64,000 nucleotides of DNA. Origin: Zhongshania aquatica. GTDB lineage: Bacteria; Pseudomonadota; Gammaproteobacteria; Pseudomonadales; Spongiibacteraceae. The notes beneath the pieces are model-generated. The model was not told where the DNA came from. It searched no databases and saw nothing but the letters and a program-made list of their open reading frames with translations. Location of the stretch: the NCBI RefSeq assembly GCF_027257955.1, contig NZ_JANZNQ010000008.1, positions 1 to 64,000 of the forward strand, written 5' to 3'. The first letter of the stretch is position 1. Each line of letters begins with the position of its first letter. Both the position numbers and the translations under genes were made by a program. Below, piece after piece: positions 1-9,822 of the stretch.

Positions 1-1
1 C

Positions 2-211
2 GCGGTCATGACCCAGATTTGGATCGCCATGTGTGCCTATCTGCTGCTGGCCTGGATTAAGTTCAGCAGCCAAATTGATCGCAGCCTGCAGCAAATGATT
101 CGCCTTCTTCAGCTCAATTTATTTGAGCGCAGAGAGTTGCTGCCTTTGCTGAGAGGCGATCCGCCAGAGCAGATGAACAACGTCAATCATCCGCAGCTCT
201 GCTTGCTATGA
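2..211 (+). CDS. IS4-family transposase, C-terminal fragment (5' end outside window)
   Basis: The reading frame is open from the window edge to a TGA at 209-211. It encodes a C-terminal tail of the kind found in IS4-family transposases with an N-terminal DUF4372 domain: an IWIAMCAYLLLAW helix, then SLQQMIRLLQLNLFERR, then a LLRGDPPEQ tail. The DDE catalytic residues would lie upstream, outside the window. The gene is therefore partial here but need not be broken. The family call rests on recognising this tail only. Confidence 0.72.
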   Translation, partial: AVMTQIWIAMCAYLLLAWIKFSSQIDRSLQQMIRLLQLNLFERRELLPLLRGDPPEQMNNVNHPQLCLL

Positions 212-2168
212 ATATTTGTGGGACAGCAATGTAATCGTATAAAAAGGCTGCGGCATTAACACGAGCACGCTGATCATAAAAATCAGATTTGAAACCTACT
301 TCATAAGCATCTATGTACTCAGGTCTCGCATAGGCATCTTCGAAATCGCGCTCACGATAATAAACACCGCCATTAAAATTACCGGAACGGAAGCCCTTGC
401 TATAACTTGCGTACATCATGAAGTCGTCATTGAAACGATAATCTAAACCAAGCTTACCGGTAAATTCTTGTTCCTTTGCCGACATTGGCGTCGAGGAGTC
501 TGTGGTATACGGTCCGTGGGTATAACCTACCTGCCCCGTTGCGAGAAGATCTTCTAATGTCACTTGCCCACTCAATAAATTTTCTAGAAACACATCGATT
601 TCAGCAATACCGGCATCGCCACCAAGGTTCAGCGGTACAAAGGGCTCGTCATATCGACTAGTATTACCAGGAACATATGTACCGCGCGGGCTACCATCGT
701 AACCTTCTCTAGATATATTAAGGTAGGCAAGGTCAATTTCGTCGACGGTATAGCGAATACCAAAGTCGATTCCAAAGTCTGCGGTTACGTCAAAACGAAG
801 CTGCGTATAAGCGGCGTAACTTGTTTTATCGGTGATCATTTTCTGGTCTAGCTGACCAAAATCAAGCAGGTATGGATAGAACCCGGTCGCACCGGGATAC
901 GTTACCGCAACCCGAAGATCGGGCGGTGTGCCGTAAATTGCGTATTCATTATGCATATCCATTTCTTCTTCGGCGTAATATAAACCGCCAATGAAATTGA
1001 ACATGCCGTCGTAATTACTCGAAATTCGCAAGTCCTGACTAAACGCCGTAGTGTCTACCGCCCAACGTATCTCAAGCAGCTCTTCGGGTGAGCCGTCAGT
1101 ATTCTGCTGCTGAGCGTAGTCAGAAATGCTAATTGACGAGATACTTGTGAGGGTGTGGCTATCGCCAATAAACTCTAGTTTGTTTACCAACATATCCGAA
1201 TTAACTATTAACGGACCGGTAAAGTTATCTTCAACCTCATGATGCCCGAGGTTTTGCGACGACGCCGAATAACCCGTGTTATCCATATAACCACTACTGT
1301 CGTCACCTTGGGCCAGAGAGCCCGTCACAATACCGCCTACGCCAAGTAAGCCATCACCACCATCAAGATTTCCACGTGGTTCGTTTCTCGATGCATTGGC
1401 TAGTGAATCATTTTGCCCATGGGTTAACTTAAGCACATTATTTAAATTTTCAGATATCTGCCAATTCAGTGTTACTCGCAATCCTTGGAAATCAATGGAG
1501 GATAAATTTGGACCACCAGAACGGTTTTCGGTATAGCCACTATTTCGAGAAAATGAATATGCGGCACGCACTGCTAGAGTTTCATCTATTAACGTACCCT
1601 CAACCCCTAAATCACCGACTCGTGAATCATAATTCCCCGCACCTAGCTTGGCGTTGACGTGCAAGCCGTCGTCAATTATTGGGGTTTTAGTAATGATATT
1701 GATTGCACCACCAGTAGTATTTTTACCATACAATGTGCCTTGAGGGCCGCGCAAAACCTCTAGTCGCTCAACATCAAAAAAGTTCATACCATGAGTATAT
1801 ACCGGCCCCATATATGACTCATCGGAGTAAACACCGATGGGACTTGCCTGATTAGAGCTGTAATCCGACATACTGACACCGCGAATCGCAAAGATCGGCT
1901 GGACGTCACCAAAGGGACCACTAACCTGCATATTGGGTACTTGCGCAGATATATCATTTGCACTCGCGAAACCGAATTTTTCTAACGAATCAGAAGTCAT
2001 ACCGGTAATCGCAACAGGAGTATCCTGGGTACTCTCCGAGCGCTTCTGCCCCGTAACAATCACTTCCTCGAGCATTGGCGCGGCCAACGAAGTCATTGGT
2101 ATATAACTTAGACTAGCTAAAGATGCACCTAACGTGATCTTTTTTAAGTAACTCTGAGATATGCGCAT
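183..2168 (-). pseudogene. TonB-dependent receptor, 3' end truncated by IS insertion
   Basis: This encodes an outer-membrane TonB-dependent receptor. A signal peptide occupies about residues 1-30, a TonB-box-like EEVIVTG is at 34-40, the plug domain is at about 45-165 (LRGPQGTLYGKNTTGGAINI) and most of the beta-barrel follows. Receptors of this type usually end ~80-120 residues beyond the motif NAAAFLYDY. Here the frame instead enters the adjacent IS end, adds about 15 foreign residues (beginning IAVPQIFIAS) and stops at 661 residues. The last barrel strands and the C-terminal aromatic residue needed for BAM-dependent assembly are missing, so a functional receptor is unlikely. The substrate cannot be told from sequence; the neighbouring alcohol and aldehyde dehydrogenases suggest a carbon-source role. 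Confidence 0.85.
212..231. repeat. Putative terminal inverted repeat of the IS4-type element
   Basis: The sequence TGTGGGACAGCAATG lies directly after the transposase stop codon. On the minus strand it reads CATTGCTGTCCCACA and is translated as the aberrant tail of the truncated receptor. The partner repeat is outside the window, so the call is inferred from position. Confidence 0.5.
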
Positions 2169-2473
<305 letters not shown>

Positions 2474-3994
2474 ATGAACAACGCCCATGAATTACCGCTT
2501 TATCATCACATCATTAACGGCGATATAGTAAAGCCAAACTCTGGTCACTATATTGACGTGCATTGTCCTGCCACAGGCAATCTAATAGCGAAAACCGCCG
2601 ATGGCGATGCGACCGATGTAGACCTCGCGGTAAACGCAGCCAGCCGTGCATTGAAAAGTACAGATTGGCGCAATATTAGCGTAACCGCGCGTTCCAAATT
2701 GCTGTATCAAATCGGTAACACGGTATTAGCGAATGCCCAAGAGCTAGCTATTCTAGAGGTTCAAGCCTCCGGCGGAACGATCAAGCGGGTAATGGGACTA
2801 GATATCTTGGCCATCGCCGATTTATTTTTCACTCTTGCCGAGTCCATCAAAAACTACCCATTTATCGAAAACCTTTCACCAAAGATTTTGCCAGAACAAG
2901 TTCACACCATGGTCGTCAAAGAACCTGTTGGCGTCTGCGGCATTATTACCGCGTGGAACTTTCCGCTTCTTTTACTTTCTTGGAAAATAGCCCCAGCCTT
3001 AGCTGCAGGTAACACCGTGGTCGTAAAAGCATCAGAATTAACGCCAACATCGACATTTCGCTTAATTGAGCTAATTAATCAATTTTTACCGGCTGGTGTA
3101 TTGAATCTAGTAAGTGGTACGGGGGTAAAAGTGGGTGACGCCCTAGTCAAACACCCCAAAGTAAATAAAATATCTTTTACAGGTTCCACTCAAACAGGTA
3201 GAAACATTCAAGTTGCAGCAGCCGCCACGCTAAAGCGAGTCACCCTTGAGCTCGGTGGTAAAGGGGCAGCTATCGTAATGCCTGACGCCAATATCGACTT
3301 GGTCGCACATGGCGCACTGTTCGGCATCATGATGAACTCTGGGCAGGCGTGTGAATCAGCTAGTCGACTAATTGTCCATGTCGATATTCACGATGAACTC
3401 ATCGCCAAAATGAAGACCCTAGCCGAGAAAATAGTTGTCGGCAATCCACTCGACCCTGCAACTGGCATGGGCCCTATTGTTTCCGAGCAACAGTTTAATC
3501 GAATTGAAGCCTATCTTAGGTCAGCGCAAGAGCAAGGCGCCCACATCATTACCGGAGGAAAGCGCAAGATTGTCGCGGGCTTCGAAAATGGCTATTTCCT
3601 TGAGCCAACTATTCTCAGCAATTGCCAGAACGACATGAAACACGCCTGTGAAGAAATCTTCGGGCCAGTAGTGTCGATCATAAAATTTACCGAGCTCGAC
3701 GAAGCCATAAACATCGCAAACGATTCAATATACGGGCTATCGGCCGGCATCTGGACAGAGGACGTTGTTGCCGCCCAAGCCATTGCCCGGCAACTCGAGG
3801 CAGGCTCAGTTTGGATAAATGACTGGCACATGATGCGGACCGACGCACCATTTGGCGGCATGAAGCAAAGCGGCTATGGCCGGGAAATGAGTCACAACAG
3901 CCTGAACTCGTATACCGAACTGAAGTCCATTTCGACAGCGTTTGAACGCGACCCTAGGAAAAAATCAACTTACCACTTGGTCCATACGTTTTAA
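2474..3994 (+). CDS. Aldehyde dehydrogenase family protein
   Basis: This is an NAD(P)-dependent aldehyde dehydrogenase that would oxidise an aldehyde to the acid. Its 506 residues are normal for the family. Visible motifs are the cofactor-binding region around TAWNFPLLL and FTGSTQTGR, the general-base Glu259 in LELGGKG, and the catalytic Cys293 in NSGQACESASR. An AAGGA ribosome-binding site precedes the ATG. It is followed 48 bases later by an iron-type alcohol dehydrogenase on the same strand, so the pair probably converts an alcohol to an acid in two steps. The substrate is unknown. The C-terminal part (PFGGMKQSGYGRE) is typical of the superfamily and does not identify a subfamily. Confidence 0.9.
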   Translation: MNNAHELPLYHHIINGDIVKPNSGHYIDVHCPATGNLIAKTADGDATDVDLAVNAASRALKSTDWRNISVTARSKLLYQIGNTVLANAQELAILEVQASGGTIKRVMGLDILAIADLFFTLAESIKNYPFIENLSPKILPEQVHTMVVKEPVGVCGIITAWNFPLLLLSWKIAPALAAGNTVVVKASELTPTSTFRLIELINQFLPAGVLNLVSGTGVKVGDALVKHPKVNKISFTGSTQTGRNIQVAAAATLKRVTLELGGKGAAIVMPDANIDLVAHGALFGIMMNSGQACESASRLIVHVDIHDELIAKMKTLAEKIVVGNPLDPATGMGPIVSEQQFNRIEAYLRSAQEQGAHIITGGKRKIVAGFENGYFLEPTILSNCQNDMKHACEEIFGPVVSIIKFTELDEAINIANDSIYGLSAGIWTEDVVAAQAIARQLEAGSVWINDWHMMRTDAPFGGMKQSGYGREMSHNSLNSYTELKSISTAFERDPRKKSTYHLVHTF

Positions 3995-4042
3995 GGTTCG
4001 CGACCCAGCTAATTGAACGCTAATTATTAATAGGATACCAGC

Positions 4043-5233
4043 ATGTCTAGCTCACATTACTATCAGTACAATATGCGCAGCACGATTCATTGCGCCGCAG
4101 GCTCAGTTATTCGCATACCCGCGCTATTTGAAGGCATGGGTGCCAAAAGAGTGGTGCTATTTAGCGATATTGGTCTCGAACAGGCCGGCATCGTAGACCA
4201 AATAAAGGCAGTATTCGCCAGCTGCTCTAGCAATAAAGCCGTGCTAGTAGGCGTTTATACCGGCATAAGCCAAGACGCAGCCTGCCAATCCGTAAACGCT
4301 GCAACTGCTTATGCTAGGTCCGTGGCGGCCGATGCCATTCTGGCAGTGGGTGGCGGCAGTGTTCTAGATGCCTCAAAAGGTGTCAAATACTCCCTTCAAC
4401 ACGGGGCAACAGATATCGCCGACTTACTTCAAAGCGGGATTAAAATTGATGCATGGCCAAGCTGCCAGCACTCGGGGATCCCTCATATCGGCGTCCCTAC
4501 CACTGCAGGCACAGGGGCAGAGGTTTCACCAGTAGCGGTGTTCTACAATGAAGCCTTAGGCATTAAAACCAACCTTGTCGCGCCTTTTCTAGAGCCCGAC
4601 ATGGCGGTACTAGACGGCAATCTGTGTTTAGGACTACCGGACTTCCTCACGGCAGCCACGGGAATGGATGCTCTAACACACGCACTGGAGGCTGTCGCCT
4701 CGCCAACTGCGAATGCCATGACAGATGCTCACGCATTTCATGCCGCACAAATGATTGTCGAAAATTTGCCCAAGGTGATCGATAATGGCAAGGACGTTGT
4801 CGCGCGCTCAAATATGTTACAAGCGAGCAGCCTAGCAATCGACGCCTTCGGCGGTAGCCTAAACGCAATCCCCATTCACAACTGCGCCCACGCATTCGGC
4901 GGCATGTTCCACATCCCCCACGGCGACGCCAATGCCGCGCTCCTTCCCGTCGTGATGGAAGCATGCCCTGAATTTTATGCAGGCAAAGGGCAGCGGCTCG
5001 CCAAAGCACTCAATCTTTCTCAAAATGGTAGTGACCAAGAACTATTGGGCAATTGCATTAAATTCTTAATAGACTTCCAACAGCGCATAGGCTGTACAAC
5101 CAACTTTAAACGCTGGGAGGTCAACCAAGATAAGCAAGATGCTATTTACCATGCGATTGCATCTGACCCTGCCGCAATGTTTTACAATATACCCCCTGCA
5201 GCGATGGCTAAAATTGTTCAAGCGGTATGCTGA
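4043..5233 (+). CDS. Iron-containing alcohol dehydrogenase
   Basis: This is a cytoplasmic group III alcohol dehydrogenase of 396 residues. The nucleotide-binding loop is GGGSVLDASK. The metal ligands expected from FucO-type enzymes are present: Asp and His in MDALTHALE, His in CAHAFGG, and His in HIPHGDANA. PTTAGTGAEVSP is another family signature. It lies 48 bases after the aldehyde dehydrogenase, with an AGGA-type ribosome-binding site, and most likely forms an operon with it to oxidise an alcohol through the aldehyde. The substrate is not predictable. The truncated TonB-dependent receptor across the shared divergent region could have imported the substrate. Confidence 0.9.
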   Translation: MSSSHYYQYNMRSTIHCAAGSVIRIPALFEGMGAKRVVLFSDIGLEQAGIVDQIKAVFASCSSNKAVLVGVYTGISQDAACQSVNAATAYARSVAADAILAVGGGSVLDASKGVKYSLQHGATDIADLLQSGIKIDAWPSCQHSGIPHIGVPTTAGTGAEVSPVAVFYNEALGIKTNLVAPFLEPDMAVLDGNLCLGLPDFLTAATGMDALTHALEAVASPTANAMTDAHAFHAAQMIVENLPKVIDNGKDVVARSNMLQASSLAIDAFGGSLNAIPIHNCAHAFGGMFHIPHGDANAALLPVVMEACPEFYAGKGQRLAKALNLSQNGSDQELLGNCIKFLIDFQQRIGCTTNFKRWEVNQDKQDAIYHAIASDPAAMFYNIPPAAMAKIVQAVC

Positions 5234-5332
5234 GAGGAGCGAATTAAAGCAGCGTAATACTGGATGTATTAGCTTACTCAAAGAGCATGGACGCTCGTAT
5301 AACCCCGTCACTTTTATATACCGGAGAAAATA

Positions 5333-5758
5333 ATGTTAAAAAAACTACTTTCGTACTCAACTTTAACCGCAGCATTAATGACTGGCCCATCACTTGTCAA
5401 CGCCCAAAGCTTAGGTCCGCTTCAGGGTATTACCGACACATTGGGGAGCCTAAGCGGGGGATTAGTGGTGACGCTAGTTGACCCACTCCAAGCAACCACC
5501 GCAGCCATTGGGTTAAATTCGTCACCGCTATTCAATATACTGCCAAATAATCCATTACTAATCACTTATGATGTTCTATTAAAAGGGCCGGAAAATACTA
5601 TCGTTATCAGCGATCTACTACAGGGCAACCTAATCATAAATAACGTTCTCTCCGGATTACCTGGTGGCGATGTAATACAGGCGACTTACAGTGAAAATTT
5701 AAAGCCATTTATTCCAACCCTTCCCCTAATCGATGGGCTGATTAATTCACAACTTTAA
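5333..5758 (+). CDS. Small secreted or periplasmic protein of unknown function
   Basis: This is a 141-residue protein with a clear signal peptide (KK start, hydrophobic core, cleavage near VNAQS at about residue 24). The mature part is rich in Gly, Leu, Pro, Asn and Ile, has no cysteines, and contains short leucine/glycine-rich segments (LGPLQGITDTLGSLSGG). I do not recognise a domain. A GGAG ribosome-binding site precedes the ATG. It follows the alcohol dehydrogenase by 99 bases on the same strand and may be co-transcribed. A hairpin lies just downstream. Confidence 0.7.
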   Translation: MLKKLLSYSTLTAALMTGPSLVNAQSLGPLQGITDTLGSLSGGLVVTLVDPLQATTAAIGLNSSPLFNILPNNPLLITYDVLLKGPENTIVISDLLQGNLIINNVLSGLPGGDVIQATYSENLKPFIPTLPLIDGLINSQL

Positions 5759-5772
5759 AACACCTTTCACCG

Positions 5773-5794
5773 CTCGCCCTTAAATGCGGGCGAG
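5773..5794 (+). terminator. Hairpin downstream of the dehydrogenase operon, weak terminator
   Basis: A perfect 7-bp stem (CTCGCCC / GGGCGAG) with an 8-base loop lies 15 bases after the stop codon of the small secreted protein. It lacks a proper T-tract, so termination is plausible but not certain. Confidence 0.45.
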
Positions 5795-6012
5795 TGTTCC
5801 CGCGCTATATTTAGTTCGTCATACAGTAGCCCCCCGAAACCAATATAAACAAACAGCACCAAAGCAGCCGTGCAGACAATGGGTAGCTCCCCCGCCTACA
5901 CCGAAGTGCCACTCATTCCCTGAGTAGGAAACTCTGCATATTCTTGCTATGCTCCGAGCAGATCAAAAACGTACCCACAACGATAACAATACCTATATAC
6001 CTGTGAGACTCA

Positions 6013-7026
6013 ATGACTGCACGCGTACGGGCCAGCTGCCTAAATAATTTTGTATCCCTAATTGAGGAGCTACAAGGTAATGCTGAGGATTTATGCCTCA
6101 AAGCAGGTATAGATTACAGTCAACTAGATCAGGAAGACTATTTTTTCCCATATCAAAGCTTTATAGACCTACTTGAGTTAAGTGCCACAAGCCTAAATCT
6201 ACCCAATATTGGCTTACAACTTGCTATGCGACAGGATCACTCTATTCTTGGTCCAGTTGCTTTTTTAGCACTATCTGCGCACGATGTCAGGTCAGCATTA
6301 ACAAGTGTAGGAAAATTTTTGTACCATTTCACCCCCGCCATTTCACTCACATTGAGAGAGAGTGAGGACCAGCCAAGCTATGCCTGCTTAGAGCTCGTCA
6401 ACGCCAATAACAGCCGCCAGGCAGTAGAGCACGCTGTCGCTTGCACACTTCACATTATTCACCTGCTTACCGAAGGAAAATTTAAAGCGCGGGCCGTTCA
6501 TTTCCGCCATTCAAAAATTGGTCCCGAAAAGCATTATCAAAGCGCGTTCAATTGCCCAACGGTATTTAATCAAAAATATGATTCAATAGAGCTCGACACC
6601 GACTTTTTAGATATCGAATTGAGCTCCCACAACCCTCAGCTTCACGGTTTGGTATCCAGCTACCTCTCGATGGTAGAAATAGATTCCAACTCCACAAGTA
6701 AACCGAATTTATCGACCAGCAAGCAAGCTCGTCATTTAATTCAAAAACTGCTACCGACCGGCCAACTGTCACGCCCCGTAATTGCAGAAAACATGAAACT
6801 TCATGAACGTGCCCTGCACCGAAAATTGCAATCTGAAGGGTATACCTTTGAAGCACTTGTTGACGAAGTTAGGATTACTGAAGCTAAAAAACTTCTTGCG
6901 CACGACGCCATACCCATGTCACAAATAGCGGGTTTATTGGGGTACAACGAACAAAGCTCATTTAATAGAGCGTTTAAACGCTGGTTTAATATGACGCCAA
7001 AACAATATTTGCAAAGCAAACCTTAG
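6013..7026 (+). CDS. AraC-family transcriptional regulator
   Basis: This is a 337-residue regulator with the two-part layout of the OruR/ArgR-like AraC group. The N-terminal Arabinose_bd-type domain spans about residues 15-200. The C-terminal AraC DNA-binding domain spans about 235-335, with its second helix-turn-helix in IAGLLGYNEQSSFNRAFKRW and the family tail MTPKQYL. Its position next to the alcohol/aldehyde dehydrogenase genes suggests it controls them in response to their substrate. That is inference from proximity. There is no strong ribosome-binding site before the ATG. Confidence 0.88.
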   Translation: MTARVRASCLNNFVSLIEELQGNAEDLCLKAGIDYSQLDQEDYFFPYQSFIDLLELSATSLNLPNIGLQLAMRQDHSILGPVAFLALSAHDVRSALTSVGKFLYHFTPAISLTLRESEDQPSYACLELVNANNSRQAVEHAVACTLHIIHLLTEGKFKARAVHFRHSKIGPEKHYQSAFNCPTVFNQKYDSIELDTDFLDIELSSHNPQLHGLVSSYLSMVEIDSNSTSKPNLSTSKQARHLIQKLLPTGQLSRPVIAENMKLHERALHRKLQSEGYTFEALVDEVRITEAKKLLAHDAIPMSQIAGLLGYNEQSSFNRAFKRWFNMTPKQYLQSKP

Positions 7027-7040
7027 GCTAAATTAAAGTT

Positions 7041-7439
7041 TCACTCTTTAACCAAAAACTGCGCCCTAGCCATTGCTATAGGCGCAGCTTCATCTTCCTG
7101 CCACGCACTTATACTCACGTTAATCATTCGCCTACCGAGATAGACCAACTTGCAGCGCGAATGTGTAGCCACATACTTGCCTGCACGCACATAGTCCACC
7201 GCGAAATCGACCACCTTGGGAAATTTTTCACTGTTGCTATGCCGCAAGACATACATCATTGCCGACAACTCCATAAAACCAGCAATTGCCCCACCATGTA
7301 ACGCTGGCAGTGTCGGGTTGCCGATATTGCTCTTTTTGGTCGGTAACAAAAAGCAATCGTTCTCCCCTCCCACTTGTATACCAAGCGTTTGCGCATAAGG
7401 AACTCGGTTAATAAGTTGATGCAATTCCAAATCATTCAT
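7041..7439 (-). CDS. PaaI-family (hotdog) thioesterase, second of a pair
   Basis: This is a small hotdog-fold acyl-CoA thioesterase of about 132 residues. The family signature is LHGGAIAGFMELSAM, with Glu at the usual acidic catalytic position. I place the start at the ATG at 7439, which overlaps the upstream gene's stop in ATGAATGA; a longer frame to 7451 exists but is less natural. Overlap with a second PaaI-type gene implies translational coupling. Together they could form a heteromer or act on different acyl-CoA chain lengths. The exact substrate is unknown. Confidence 0.82.
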   Translation of the reverse strand: MNDLELHQLINRVPYAQTLGIQVGGENDCFLLPTKKSNIGNPTLPALHGGAIAGFMELSAMMYVLRHSNSEKFPKVVDFAVDYVRAGKYVATHSRCKLVYLGRRMINVSISAWQEDEAAPIAMARAQFLVKE

Positions 7440-7956
7440 TGTCGCTACCACGGGACTTCTGCCCTGATTGTTTCAATTTTTGCGCTGCACGAAACTCACG
7501 ACGCATATCGGTAAACAACGCGAGCTCCATTCGGAAGAAATTACCAACAGCGGATGCAATTGGCTTCTCGCGATCACCATGATGGGCAAGAGCTCGCGCA
7601 AAAATCACACTCTCAGTGACGCGATAAACCTCCGCGTCGGCATACACCGTTTGGCCAGGGGTCGCCGCGCGCATATAATCGATACGTAAATCGATGGTTG
7701 GCGTCATCGCCAAATCTACTAATACCGTCGCGGCGGCAAAGCCACAGCAAGTATCCAATAAGGCGGTGATTGCGCCGCCATGAATAACGCCCGTATCCGG
7801 GTCACCAATCAATGTGTCGCTGTAGGACATAGACATACCAACCCGATGACGCTCAACATATTCTGGGCGAATGCCTAAGGTCGTAAAATGATCGCCTTCA
7901 TTGGCCGTTAAAACGGTATCAACGAAACGAAGTAGCTCTTCAAAATCCAATGCCAT
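7432..7956 (-). CDS. PaaI-family (hotdog) thioesterase, first of a pair
   Basis: This is a 174-residue hotdog thioesterase. The signature is IHGGAITALLDTCCGFA, with Asp as the likely catalytic acid, and PTIDLRIDYMRAA is the conserved central strand. It carries a ~30-residue C-terminal extension of charged residues (REFRAAQKLKQSGQKSRG) not seen in its partner. It is the upstream gene of the two-gene overlap. Acyl-CoA hydrolysis would release free acids and CoA, which fits its position beside an acetate-type uptake and activation cluster, but the link is inferred. Confidence 0.84.
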   Translation of the reverse strand: MALDFEELLRFVDTVLTANEGDHFTTLGIRPEYVERHRVGMSMSYSDTLIGDPDTGVIHGGAITALLDTCCGFAAATVLVDLAMTPTIDLRIDYMRAATPGQTVYADAEVYRVTESVIFARALAHHGDREKPIASAVGNFFRMELALFTDMRREFRAAQKLKQSGQKSRGSDNE

Positions 7957-8051
7957 TATTTATCCCGAAATAGCTATTCGACCGAGTATAAACGGCCGCA
8001 GCCCAGCATTTTACCAAGTTAACGTCTAAAAGGGTGAAAACACCATAAGAC

Positions 8052-8084
8052 AAAAAAAGCCGCCACCGAAAATCGGTAGCGGCT
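8052..8084 (-). terminator. Rho-independent terminator after the symporter operon
   Basis: On the minus strand a strong stem (AAGCCGCTACCG ... CGGTGGCGGCTT, one mismatch) is followed by a run of Ts. It lies about 23 bases past the symporter stop codon. Confidence 0.88.
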
Positions 8085-8106
8085 TGGCGCCTCGCGCTAT
8101 GTGAGC

Positions 8107-9813
8107 TTAGTGAACTTGGGCTTCACCCGCTCCCTGTGGGTAGCGAATACTCTCTACCATATCCTGTACATCTTGCGGTGGCGGCGGTGTTAAATGGCAC
8201 ACCACAGCGGCCACTGCAAAGTTAACAATCATGCCTAAGGTACCAATCCCTTCTGGCGACACCCCAAACCACCAATTCTCAGGCACGCTGGCCGCAGGAT
8301 TGATAAATTTGAAATACACAATATAGGTAGCAGTAAACAAGAGACCACTAACCATGCCCGTTATCGCACCGTATTTATTCATGCGTTTGTAAAAGATACC
8401 GAGGATGATGGCAGGGAAAAAGCTCGATGCCGCCAAGCCAAAGGCAAAGGCCACCACTTGGGCGACAAAGCCCGGCGGATTTATCCCCAGATAGCCAGCG
8501 ATACACACCGCCACCGCTGCCGCACTACGTGCATAACGAAGCTCCATTTTGTCCGATATATTCGGCATCAGATTTCGCTTCAGCAAATCGTGGGAGATCG
8601 ATGTTGAGATAACCAGTAGCAAACCTGCCGAGGTAGACAAGGCTGCAGCAACGCCACCCGCGGCAACTAGGGCAATCACCCATGCAGGAAGATCGGCAAT
8701 CTCGGGGTTGGCCAAGACCATAATATCCCGATCAATATGCATCTCGTTGCGCTCGTCGCCGGAGTAGAACATACGGCCATCTTCGTTTTTATCTTCCCAG
8801 CCGATTAAGCCGGTTTTCTCCCAGTTGGTCACCCACGTCGGCGCTTCACTGTACTCAGTACCCTGACTATCGGCACCGTTAATGGTGTTGATCATATTCA
8901 GCCGTGCAAAACCGGCAACCGCGGGTGCTGTGGTGTAAAGCACCGCAATAAAGATCAACGCCCAGCCCGCAGACTTACGCGCGTCTTTCACCTTAGGTAC
9001 GGTAAAGAAGCGCACAATCACGTGAGGCAAACCCGCCGTACCCACCATCAATGCTGCAGTGATAAACAGCACATCAATCGTCGACTTCGTCCCACTGGTG
9101 TAGGCGGCAAACCCGAGTTCAGCCGACAAGCCATCGAGCTTGTCGAGCAGATGCACCCCCGAACCATCGGCCAAGGTCGCGCCGAAGCCAAACTGGGGAA
9201 TAACATGACCGGTAACCATGATCGAGATAAAGATCGCGGGTACCAAGTAGGCCATCATCAACACACAGTACTGTGCAACTTGGGTATAGGTAATGCCTTT
9301 CATGCCGCCGAGTACGGCGTAGAAAAACACAATCGCCATACCGAGCAATACACCAGTCGTTATATCAACTTCAAGAAAGCGGCTAAACACTACACCTACA
9401 CCGCGCATCTGTCCCGCCACATAGGTGAAGGACACAAAGATCGCGCAGATAACGGCAACGGTTCGCGCCGTTTGCGAATAGTAGCGGTCGCCAATAAAGT
9501 CCGGCACCGTAAATTTGCCAAATTTACGCAGATACGGCGCCAAACACAGCGCTAACAACACATAGCCGCCAGTCCAGCCCATTAAATAGACAGCGCCGTC
9601 GTAACCCATAAAGGAAATAAGGCCCGCCATTGATATAAACGACGCTGCACTCATCCAGTCCGCTGCCGTCGCCATGCCATTAACAATTGGGTGAACGCCG
9701 CCCCCCGCTACGTAAAATTCCTTGGTGGAGCCCGCACGGCAATAAATTGCGATGCCGATATACAAAACAAAACTCAGTCCGACGATTAAGAATGTCCAAG
9801 TTCTAATATCCAT
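8107..9813 (-). CDS. Sodium:solute symporter, acetate/short-chain monocarboxylate type (large subunit)
   Basis: This is a 568-residue inner-membrane protein of the SSS family with about 13 hydrophobic helices. Near the N-terminus is the conserved stretch ADWMSAASFISMAGL; GGMKGITYTQVAQY and ASSFFPAIILGIFYKRMN occur later. A hydrophilic insertion (WEDKNEDGRMFYSGDERNE) separates helices in the middle. It belongs to the subgroup whose gene always sits beside a DUF4212 small-subunit gene, which is the case here with a gap of 9 bases. Neighbouring acs and a CrbS/R-type system point to acetate or a similar acid as substrate. That is inferred from context. Confidence 0.9.
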   Translation of the reverse strand: MDIRTWTFLIVGLSFVLYIGIAIYCRAGSTKEFYVAGGGVHPIVNGMATAADWMSAASFISMAGLISFMGYDGAVYLMGWTGGYVLLALCLAPYLRKFGKFTVPDFIGDRYYSQTARTVAVICAIFVSFTYVAGQMRGVGVVFSRFLEVDITTGVLLGMAIVFFYAVLGGMKGITYTQVAQYCVLMMAYLVPAIFISIMVTGHVIPQFGFGATLADGSGVHLLDKLDGLSAELGFAAYTSGTKSTIDVLFITAALMVGTAGLPHVIVRFFTVPKVKDARKSAGWALIFIAVLYTTAPAVAGFARLNMINTINGADSQGTEYSEAPTWVTNWEKTGLIGWEDKNEDGRMFYSGDERNEMHIDRDIMVLANPEIADLPAWVIALVAAGGVAAALSTSAGLLLVISTSISHDLLKRNLMPNISDKMELRYARSAAAVAVCIAGYLGINPPGFVAQVVAFAFGLAASSFFPAIILGIFYKRMNKYGAITGMVSGLLFTATYIVYFKFINPAASVPENWWFGVSPEGIGTLGMIVNFAVAAVVCHLTPPPPQDVQDMVESIRYPQGAGEAQVH

Positions 9814-9822
9814 AAATCACCC

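Larger units (their letters stand above)
1..231 (+). mobile_element. Right end of an IS4-type insertion sequence, cut by the window edge
   Basis: This stretch carries the last ~70 codons of a transposase, followed at once by an IS-end-like sequence at about 213-231 (TGTGGGACAGCAATG). Just beyond it the coding sequence of a TonB-dependent receptor on the opposite strand begins abruptly. The transposase ending next to such a terminal sequence, and the receptor losing homology-like sequence at that point, mark this as the IS boundary. The other IS end and any target duplication lie outside the window, so the exact element and border cannot be fixed. Confidence 0.7.

Noticed and set aside
9022-9555. 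Long ORF (177 codons) antisense to the symporter gene
   Set aside because: It lies fully inside a well-supported coding sequence on the other strand and encodes a His/Arg-rich product with no domain or ribosome-binding site.
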